In this document: positions 49,131 to 57,786 of the stretch, piece after piece | How the letters are laid out: each line of letters starts with the position of its first letter | Numbering within the stretch: the stretch's first letter is position 1 | NCBI GenBank assembly: GCA_015501605.1 | Contig: JADNRZ010000016.1 | Coordinates: 62,001 to 126,000, forward strand | Source of the DNA: Panaeolus papilionaceus | Taxonomy: Eukaryota; Basidiomycota; Agaricomycetes; Agaricales | Reading direction: 5' to 3' | DNA length: 64,000 bases | Program-made: the position numbers and the translations under genes | Notes under the pieces: model-generated | Seen by the model: the letters and a program-made list of their open reading frames with translations, nothing else | Databases searched by the model: none | Told to the model about the DNA's origin: nothing

Positions 49131-50546
49131 TCAGTCAGAAGCTCTGTGCTTCGAGAGCTTGTTTCCCCACCCTTTCACTCTGTTGGTCGCCCTCATAAAT
49201 ATTCCACCCTTTGGTGATTTGGAATCTGGTGTCAAGGTGACCAGTTCTGACCCAGCTGGGGTGACCACCCCAGGTGCCAATGCAAGTGGTCCTTGGGTTG
49301 ATGTGGTAGATCCTGGGGTCAGAAGAGGGCCAGGTGTTGGGGAAGCAGAATTTTCGGTTGATGGTACAGGTTCCAGGATGACAGGGGGATCAGGTGGTGC
49401 TTCAAACTGTTGCAACTCTTCCTCAAATTTGGTGAACAGTATCTGCACCTCTGCAAGTTGTGCAATCAAAACAACCCTGAGTTCTTCATCTGATTGCTCT
49501 GTTGCCATCTGGAGCTCTGACTGAATGTTGACTTGCTGCATTTGAAGGTCATGAATCCGTGATTGGAGGTCATTGTAGATGTGTGAGGCAAATGGTAATT
49601 CTCGAAGGGGAAGATGAGTTGATGTCACGATGCTGAATTGATTAAATGCACCAATGTCTCGACCATATGCATTATCTAAAATAGCAAGAGCCGACTCCTG
49701 AGTGTTGTGAAACTTGAGAATGCCAGCTCCTCTGACAATGTAATCCTAATGAGCATCACAGATGGATAGTAAGGTTGATATTGTGAGAATGTCCTGAGAG
49801 CAACATACCTTCCATATCTCCTTACGAAGCTGGCTAAAGTTTCCTTCTGCACGTCTCCTTGTGTTTTCATTCCAAATTGAGTCCCACATTGTAGAAACAA
49901 CAGTGACTCTCCCTGCTGACTTGGGCCCTGTCAATGCCTCAAAAGTTCGCAGGACCTGTCTTTGGCTTCCAGGCAAACGAGGGTTGTTGATAGGGGTGTG
50001 ATAAAGAATGCGGAAACTATATAGCTCTCTAGTATTGAAGTCAGCAAGCGCCTCTAAAATGAGAGACAACTGGAAATTACTTATTTGTTTGGATCATATC
50101 TTTTAACATGGAAACTATGCTCATCACCGATATCTTGCTATCAGCGAAGCCGGGCACATCCACTAAGTAAATGGGAGACTGCAATGGCATGACCGCATTT
50201 ATAATTTGATATATTGACACAGATTGTGTGAACCCCTCCAGCTTATGGCTGGAGAGACCGAGTGAGGGGTTTGATGCCACTGCTTCTATGAACTACCAGA
50301 GGAGATATATAGAGGTTGACCGAAAATAGTGATAGTGATACAACTCACGCTACTCTTCCCTGATCCAGTCGGACCAAGTAGCCTATGTGTATAGATATAA
50401 GTCGCCATCTCGCCATATATCGGATTAATGCGTATTTACACAAACACAGTACCGTATAGTCTGAAATTAGATGCCCTTTCTACCGATATAGCTCCAAGGA
50501 CCTTGATGTACTTGAGCTTGGTTGCAAAATCCGGGATCATAGACAT
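49131..50546 (-). CDS. Fungal P-loop GTPase, copy D (possibly functional)
   Basis: The most intact GTPase. Exon 1, 50,440-50,546 (MSMIPDFATKLKYIKVLGAI...). Exon 2, 50,349-50,382 (P-loop LLGPTGSGKSS, G1). Exon 3 ends at 50,292 and reads FIEAVASNPSLGLSS...YLVDVPGFADSKISVMSI (G3). Exon 4, 49,809-50,069 (LILEALADFNTREL, PGSQRQVLRTFEALTG, VVSTMWDSIWNENT). Exon 5, 49,131-49,745, fully open (HNTQESALAILDNAYGRDIG, a coiled-coil-like QMQQVNIQSELQMATEQSDE and a Pro/Thr-rich tail). Introns 1, 2 and 4 are 51-63 nt with good GT-AG ends. The exon 3-4 link is unclear: MIQTNK is followed by TAA, and joining needs a weak GTTTCC donor giving a 46-nt intron. GTP hydrolase function is inferred from the G motifs; TMWD replaces NKxD. 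Flanking modules are dead, so expression is uncertain. Confidence 0.65.
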
Positions 50547-50829
50547 CGGAATGAAGCAGAGGGTGGTAATTGCGAAGGGGAGTGTTGGTGAGATGAAGTC
50601 AAGATGGATGGATGAGGGAGAAAAGCACAGCACACGGAATAAGACTGCTTTTGTCTGACGTGCACGCAGTGTGAGTAGTCCTCGTGCTGATTGGGCGATG
50701 ATATGAATAATATTTAATTTTAAACCGATTGATAGGGCTCATATACTCTGTCACGAAATACAAAGACCCAAAATCAACGCCGAGGTCTCCGTTAAAGTTC
50801 AAGTAGCCTCGATATAACCCTCTCAGCAC
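50547..50829. other. Spacer between GTPase D and module C
   Basis: 5' flank of the GTPase. One open minus-strand frame of 229 codons (51,288-50,599) runs from module C through this spacer, which keeps open the idea that module C and the GTPase were one gene. Confidence 0.4.
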
Positions 50830-51640
50830 TATTTCTCCTAGCGTCCACCCCTCCTGCTCGCCTTGCCCCTCAACCTCAACCTCTTTACCCAACACAGACG
50901 AAGACACTGAGCCCAACGAGGTGGAAGACGGAGCGGGAGAGGGAAAGGGAAAGGGAAAAGACGAAGACCTCACAACCTCAAAAGCACCCCTCACAGCATC
51001 CACCCACTTCTCCCAGTTCTCAACCGACCGAGACCGCGGCGACTGCGGGAGTTGAGACCGTATATCGTTCCTCGTCCCTTTCCTGTTCGCCTTGCTCTCG
51101 CGGCCGATTCCCCTCATCTCCAACGTCGGCTCGTCTCGTCGCCTTGTAGTGGGGTTCGGAGAAAAGATGATGACAGTCAGGAAAAGGGAAGGTGGAGGTG
51201 ATAAGCAGGGATGAATGATGATTGATAGCCTGTGGATGTGGGGAGGTGTAAAATGCGATTGAAGGAGGGGATGAGCTTTTGTCATCATCGTGCATCATCA
51301 ACCATTCATCCATTCATTCAGCACCAACATCACAGTATACGACCAGTATAAAGCGACGCACCTCGTCCCGTTTAAATAAACACATCATCTCCCCTAAACG
51401 TGCCCTGTCTCGTTTCCTGTGGAACCGTATAAACGCGCACTTTGAAGGTGGACAACTGCGCGGCAGGGCGTATTACCAGGCATGGATTTGGAGAGAGGTG
51501 ATAAAAAAGGGGTTTAAAATACTTAGATCAGTTAAAGGTCTTGGTTTTGTTTGAATCGAGATAGGGAGGGGGGGAGGGGAGAAAGAGATAAAGAACGAGA
51601 AAAAAGGGGAGGTGAGGAAGAGGAAGGAGACCTAAAAATA
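50830..51640 (-). pseudogene. Module C fragment after GTPase D
   Basis: Shorter copy: the ILTATKNVVGRY and GDFIHIEQ parts are deleted, so the 5' portion joins directly to SRSVENWEKWVDAVRGAFEV. After this come SSSFPFPFPSPAPSSTSLGS, KEVEVEGQGEQEGWTLGEIV, GLYRGYLNFNGDLGVDFGSL and YFVTEY in one open frame (50,599-51,288). This is the clearest view of the downstream half of module C. No domain recognised. Confidence 0.45.
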
Positions 51641-51949
51641 GCTACGATCCGTCATCCAATAATTCCCCCTAATCCTCTACGCTTCACATAGATACAGAAA
51701 ATGGTCAACAGTCGACAAAGTTCAACTACAAGGATATGATCATGATCATGGAGGGAACAGAGAAACGACTGAGGCTTGCGATGAATGAGTGGCTGTTGGT
51801 GCTGGTGATGGGTGATTGCATCCACGGCTTGTCTACTCCAGTTGGAATTGACTTCTTCTTCCTTGACGTCCACCACCACCACACGACAAGACGACTAATT
51901 TTATTTATTTCATGCTCTAGACTTTTACTTAACCTGAAAAAGGGGTATT
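51641..51949. promoter_or_regulatory. Shared divergent 5' region before unit 8
   Basis: Equivalent of 13,131-13,478, with GATATGATCATGATCATGGA and the TTTTATTTATTTCATGCTCT stretch. Confidence 0.4.
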
Positions 51950-54900
51950 ATGATGGACTCAGACAACGATATCATCAGTAAGTTCTGTCTCATTACACTT
52001 TACACTGTTTATTCATCCTCACTCATCCTCGTTATTCTTGTTCGGCATAGATTGGAACTGCAATTCGCTCTCAGATCCTGCATCAGAGGAATCTGACTCT
52101 CACTCTGACTCGGAATTGGGGAGTGATGAGAGTGGTGGGTCTGAACAAACATCGAGTGAGGAATGAGGAGAGGTAGAGGTGAGAGCGCGTGGTGAGATTC
52201 AGGGTGGTTTTGAGTATGCGTTCTGGTCTTTGCTCCCCCTTTTTTCTCTTCGTTTTCTGCTCTTTCTCCTCAACCTCTGTTCTGTATGCCCCCTTTTTCT
52301 CCCACTACCTTCAATTTACCCTATCCATACATCAAATAAAATAAAACAACCCCCACTAACCTTGTCTCTCCTCTCCCTAGTCCTTGTCATTTCATCGCCT
52401 GATCTCGCCCACTGCTCCTTGGCCCTTCGCTTTCGTTTCTGTCATCTCTTTTCTTTCATTCTCCTATATTTTCTCTCTCGTCCTCCCTTTTCTCTCTTCG
52501 CCCTTTCCTGTATCTTGTCCCCCCTTTCGTCGTTTGTCCCTCTTGAAGAAGCCTAAACTGATGAAACTATCAGACCAGTAGTTGTATGTGCTGCTGCAAA
52601 CAGCAGCGAATATGAAGAATATTGGCGAATTGAGGGATGCCGCGGATATTTATGAGCATGGTGAGTGTTTTGTTGTGATCATTATTATTATGATCATTAT
52701 TGGGAGGTTAGGCTTTTTCGGTATTTTCTGTAGCTGCATTTTGTTCGTCCTTGAACAGGGTTGATATCTGGTGTTTGAATGACGATATTTTCGCGTCTTG
52801 CTTCGACGGCGTTCTTTGTCTCCCTTTTTTCGTCTTTTTTTTCTGGGCTTGTATTTTGTGACGCATGGATGGAGGGTACCAAGGTTTTAAGTCCTGTTGT
52901 ATTTTCTTCGCGAAACACTGGTGTGTCAACGCGATCTTGCATTTAGCAAATTTCCGGCTGCTTAGGGCATTTGATGTTGTCTCGTGCCCTTTCTCCCCTT
53001 CTCCCTTCCTCCCTCAATTCACACCGCTTACCATACCCAATTTACAGTATGTCTGGCAAACCCGATGCATAACGACGCTAAATAGAATTAGCAGCAATAT
53101 ACGAGATATCGGGAGAGACGAGGACGGCTTTGAAGTTGGTATATGAGGTACATTCGCCTTTTTCTCTCGCCTCTCCCTTCGTTCTGTATTTAACCCTTCT
53201 TCCATCACTAGTCATAGGTTCTGGCACGAAGTGAAAAACCGACCCCACCATCCCATCCTCAGATACCCCCGCTCCCTCAACCACCGAAGACCCAACCACT
53301 ACTTCCCTCTTCGCCGAAGACAAATCCCTGAACGCGTCCGAAGTCAAACCAAGTGCAGGTGTGAAACCGAGGTTGACGCCGGCGCAGTTGAGGGCGTTAG
53401 AGGTGGAGAAGGAGAAGGAGGTTGGGTGGGGTGGAGGCGGTACTATGAGGTTGGGAGGCAATGTTGAAGGAGGTAGATTATGATTAGGGAGACGAGCAAT
53501 GTCTTTTTGATGAGTCGGGTGAGTGACCTTTTCAGCTCTTTTCCTTTTCAAAAAGCGTCGCTGACGAACTTGTGATGTATACGATTAGTCTCATCCCTGC
53601 GCTGGCATGTTCCCCCATTGTAGGATGACACATGGAGACGGAAGCTGATGAGGATCGGATGGCGGATCGGTTGCAGCTTGATATTGGTGGGTGGCGTTCT
53701 TTTTTCTTTTTTGCCTCCTTTGCTTCCTCTTCTTCCTCTTCGTGCCCCTCGCAACCTCATCATTCCTCTCCCCTTACCCCTACTTTACACAAAAATTACA
53801 CCAGAAATTTAAATCACGTACTAACTAAAATACCCACCAATACAGAACAAGACTCGGCTGCCCGATGAAATACCAAGTCGGCGGGTGTTGCTGTGTTCAG
53901 AGGCTGAGTTTATGCAGGTACGTTGGCGGATGTTTTTTTTTTATCTCTTTCGCATTTTCTTCAAGTTTGATACCCATTCAAACACATCCTTTCACAGTAC
54001 TGCTTCATGCTGACGAAACGAGGCCAATACGACGTTGCTGACGGAATCCTGAGGCATATCATGGTATCAAGCGTGTATCAAACACAAGACCATCACAATT
54101 CAATTCGTATCGCGTTGATCAGTATGACCATCCCTTCTCTTTCTCCTCTTCCTCTCTCACCCGCACAACCCTCAGCACGGAGCGTCCTGGCCGAGCAACC
54201 TGACTTCGTCGTGGAACAAGCCCGCAAACTCATCACGACGGCATCAATCCAACAACGAGCATCTCAGGATTCTTCTTGCAACCGTCGCAAGCGGGCTTAA
54301 GCTCATGGATAGCTTTATTACGTCCACACTGCAGAAGCACATGTTTAGGGAATTGAAGCTTTCGGATACAGATGTGAAGAATCCTGGCATCTTGAGGTGG
54401 AATGGGCTGATTAGGCGGTATGCGTCGACTGCGACCACGGGTACTGCGGTTAAGAAGAAGACTGAGGATGGGGAAGAGGAGGATGAGGACCATTGGACGC
54501 CTGCACCTACGACAGGTAGGGGGTGGGGGAATGACGGCGAACATGGATGGTGCACCTAGGATTCCGACGAAAGAGAACCCTGCGATCTTTGCGATATATG
54601 GGCGGATTTGTATTGCTGCGAAGAGTTATCAAAGTGCTATTTGCAAGTGTCTCCCTTGTTTTCATTTTCGTCCTTTTTTTCACCGTTTATCGGGCATTGC
54701 TAACCCAATTCTGCAGTCTACCTCCTCCGTGCCTACGACTACTACCCAAACAACCCGATAGTCTGCCTCTGTCTTGCTGTCGCCTCGATTGGGAGGGCCA
54801 TGCAACGCCAATCTGACGACAGGCACCACGCCGTAGTGCAAGCGATGGCGTTCATGAGCCAGTACCGCAAACTGCGGGGAGCGACGACGGCGGGGGTGGA

Positions 54901-55184
54901 GAGGTGGAGTATAATTATGGGAGAACGTTTTATCGGCCCATGTTGCATTAGCGTGGGGTGAAGCATTATGACAAGGTGTTCGGGTTGGCTGAACAGGCGG
55001 GGTGAGTTTTATGTTTTGTACTTCTTTTACTTGTGTGTCTTTGCGATGCTATTGCTGACTCAGTCTATGCGTATAGGACAACATTTTTGCAGGAAAAATG
55101 GCATTTAATTTGTCGTGTATTTTTGTTTTTACTAGTTCTGTACCGTTGGCCGATGTGTTGTATAGGAAGTGGTTATCTTTGTGA
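51950..55184 (+). pseudogene. TFIIIC tau131/Sfc4-like pseudogene, unit 8 (last copy, intact 3' end)
   Basis: Start MMDSDNDII, intron, WNCNSLSDPASEESDSHSDS, then TGA at 52,164-52,166 as in unit 6. The VLDYSVLF exon is missing. VYVLLQTAANMKNIGELRDA (52,583) and an open LTPAQLRALEVEKEKEV linker (53,370) are readable. MADRLQLDIG (53,660) and YCFMLTKRGQYDVADGILRH (53,999) follow, then SVLAEQPDFVVEQARKLITT, where an extra G (about 54,240) shifts the frame. Next are MDSFITSTLQKHMFRELKLS and PGILRWNGLIRRYASTATT (54,305-54,440), YGRICIAAKSYQSAI (54,597), RAYDYYPNNPIVCLCLAVAS and RHHAVVQAMAFMSQYRKLRG. Only this unit has the clean final exon, 55,077-55,184: AFNLSCIFVFT then ADVLYRKWLSL and TGA. That ending matches the C-terminal TPR helix of Sfc4/Tfc4. 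Confidence 0.88.
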
Positions 55185-55317
55185 CCATCACCCTTGCTCG
55201 TTATTTTTGGTATGCATATTATTATTGCTTTATATTTCACCTCCCTTCTACCGTGCACCTTAATTCTCGTCGGGTTCTGGATGAGACCCTAGAGAAGAGA
55301 GAGCTGGATTTTAGGGT

Positions 55318-55616
55318 GGCATCACCAAGCCTTGGTCGTTCTGCTTGGACGCAGAGACCACTGAGCTGCACCAATGGCGAAGATCAAAGCCTCTTCAAAT
55401 TATGATTCTGGGATCGTATTAGGAGCGGGTACGCCGGGCATGCGTCGCAGCTATGGTGAGTTTTGCATCGGTCCAGGCGTAAAATGCCCTCCACTAGACT
55501 CCATGTGCCAGACGCCTAGGGAAGTGTTGATTCGGGGCAGCTGATTGGTTGGGTGTTGGAGGAATGGACTTATGATTTTGCATACGATCTTTTTCATAAA
55601 TCTGGGGTTTGGCAAT
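55318..55616 (+). pseudogene. Module F fragment downstream of unit 8
   Basis: Here module F lies about 130 bp after the TFIIIC stop instead of replacing its C terminus. This suggests the ancestral order was TFIIIC, then F, and that units 5 and 7 arose by deletion between them. The end reads EEWTYDFAYDLFHKSGVWQ then a stop. The middle is shorter than at 48,640 and shifted in frame. Confidence 0.45.
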
Positions 55617-55773
55617 AATGAAAATTGCAAATGGCCTCCAACATATCCTCAAAACCGACGATGTTATAAATATGTTATCTTTTGTAATGAATATATACAA
55701 GCGTAGTACATGATTAATCTATTAATCTTGAAGTTCAACTTGAATCAACGACATGGCTGATGGTAATGGTGAC

Positions 55774-55874
55774 TCAATCGGGAGCTCCGCGCTTCGAAAG
55801 CTTGTTTCTCCACCCTTTCACTCTGTTGGTGACCCTCGTAAATATTCCACCCTTTGGTGATTTGGAATCTCTGG
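55774..55874 (-). pseudogene. GTPase tail remnant (copy E)
   Basis: Only the last 30 or so codons remain: RDSKSPKGGIFTRVTNRVKG then KLSKRGAPD and TGA. A deletion joins them to module C upstream sequence, giving a chimaeric 99-codon open frame (55,774-56,073). Confidence 0.7.
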
Positions 55875-56250
55875 TGAGGAGAGAGAGACGAAGAAGCATG
55901 AGGGGAAACGGGAGAGGAGAATGTAGTGAGGAGGGACGAGAACAGGCGCTTGATAGCCCGCGGATGCGGGGAGGTGTAAAATGCGATCGAGAATGGGGAT
56001 GAGCCTGTTTATCATCGTCAATTGAGTCAACCATTTTCTCAATACTCTCCATATCCGCGGTCAAAATATGCATGAAAAGAAAGGCGCACCTAGTCCTGTA
56101 GATAAAAACACATCATCCCCAACACATGTCCTCTCCCCTTTTCCATGGAATTGGATTAACGCACACGACGAAGGCAGACAGCCGCGAGGCTGGGCGAATT
56201 GCTAGGAGTAGATTTGAATAGACAGGGTAAAGAAGGGTCCTTTCTGTTTA
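55875..56250 (-). pseudogene. Module C 5' remnant and right edge of the array
   Basis: Holds the conserved 5' flank of module C (GGGGAGGTGTAAAATGCGAT at 55,967 and the CGAGGCTGGGCGAATTGC stretch near 56,185). All similarity to the array stops near TTCTGTTTAGA at about 56,255. Confidence 0.55.
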
Positions 56251-56889
56251 GACTAGAGCACACTGGACGCATTATTACCTATTTGGGGTCAAAATAGCTT
56301 GCAAATAACTTGAAAATAACTAAAAGATTTTTAAGGTATTTGAGTCCGGAATAATTTGATAAATAATGTATCTAGATATTTAAGGTATTTTGGTGGCTCA
56401 AATAGTTTGGCAAATAGGAAATCCTGGCTTTCAAGTTTTTCCGGTAGGTTTCCAAATTATTTCATTGTCCAATATTTTAAAAAATAATGAAAGCCCAGAT
56501 ACAACCTATTTAGGTGATAAATACCTTGTAAAGCACGATGAAAAATACCATGAGTCAGCAATCCTTATTTTGTAAGATATTTTTTCCCTTGTTTAGGATT
56601 CTCAAATACCAAAGACTTGGAGGAATCCTGGCTCACCTTATTTATCAAGGTATTTTACAGAGGCGTTGTCTGGACAATAGTATAATTAATAATGAAAAGC
56701 CCATTGAAACCTATTTCCTTTCGTATTCTTGGCGGAAATAGCCAAAGAAATAATCAAGAGACAAGTCAAACCACCCGCGCGAACCAACTCAAAAAACCTC
56801 AGTGATAGTAACCGGGTTTCATACAGGTTCGCGGTTCGGCTTCTTTCACTACAGTCAGTTTCGTTGCCCTTCACCATCTCGAGCGCATT
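56251..56889. other. AT-rich boundary without a gene
   Basis: Distinctly AT-rich compared with both sides. Short dispersed motifs such as TTTAAGGTATTT and AAATACC recur on both strands. No credible coding frame or RNA gene. It separates the decayed array from the intact genes. Confidence 0.5.
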
Positions 56890-57440
56890 GTGTCCCAATG
56901 TCCCTTTGTTTCGCCTAGGTTTCCTCATTGTCGCCTTCGCTCATTGTCTGTCGCCTTCATTTGCCTCAATGCGGTCGTGTCCATTTGCATCAGTCGCTCG
57001 AGGGTTGCCCTTGAGTGTCGTGTCGCTCATTGTCGCCTCCATTCGCTCCGGCATTCTAAAGTGGTATTAGCCCCTCACACCAATCGCTCGAGTTGCCCTC
57101 GAGTGTCGTGTCGCTCATTGTCGCCTTGTGTCGCCCCATTTCGCTCGTGTCCATTCGCTCCGGCATTCTAAAGTGGTATTAGCCCGTCGCATCAATCGCT
57201 CGAGGGTTGCCCTCGAGTGTCGTGTCGCTCATTGTCGCCTTGTGTCGCTCATTGTCGCTCATTGTCGCCTCACATCGCTCATTGTCGCCTTCATGCACCA
57301 TTTCTTTTGTCTTCATTTGCTCCCATTGTCGCTTGCAGCCATTCGCTCCGGGATTCTGAGGCGGGGTTCAATGGTAGTTCATAGGGAATCATCCAGATTC
57401 ACTCAGTATCGGCTCGCTCGAGTGTTACCCTCGAGTGGCT
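56890..57440. repeat. Tandem repeats with CTCGAG hairpins
   Basis: A repeat with a spacing of about 112 bp (CATTCGCTCCGGCATTCTAA at about 57,040 and 57,152, degenerate again near 57,343) is mixed with a short TCGCTCATTGTCGCC motif repeated many times. Four near-palindromes of the type CTCGAGGGTTGCCCTCGAG occur at 56,997, 57,087, 57,199 and 57,417; the third is a perfect 8-bp stem with a 3-nt loop. Open frames through this tract are a by-product of the repeat. Confidence 0.75.
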
Positions 57441-57786
57441 TGATCAAGGCTACAAGGTTGCGGGATAAGTGCCAAGTGGCTGCTGGTAACCCATCGGCTA
57501 GTACTAGAAAAAAAGGAAATTGGGAGCTGATAAGAAAGAGAAAGATAGTGGAACGTGTATACGTAGTGATCATTGATTATATATTTCTTATCAACGATGT
57601 CGACGTTCCACGATTTAATCATGTGTATTATCGTAATGCAAAACGAGTACCAGAAAATGAAGACAACTACCAGATATCGATAAAAGTCAAGTAAGTACCT
57701 CAAGCTACAGGTCAACTGGCATGGGCAGTGGCTTTCCCTTTCGACTGGTCACTGGGATATACCTACGGGCAATGCTGCACAATGAT
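57441..57786. other. Spacer before the 57,787 gene
   Basis: Nothing recognised. An open plus frame ends at 57,694 but has no homology signal or splice support. Convergent flank of the gene on the minus strand. Confidence 0.4.

Noticed and set aside
1..56250. Retrotransposon or virus origin for the array
   Set aside because: No reverse transcriptase, integrase, capsid or long terminal repeats; modules keep introns, so they arose by DNA duplication, not by retrocopying.
56995..57694. Open frames of 93-188 codons through the hairpin repeat tract
   Set aside because: They follow repeat periodicity, lack family residues and splice logic, and overlap several frames at once.
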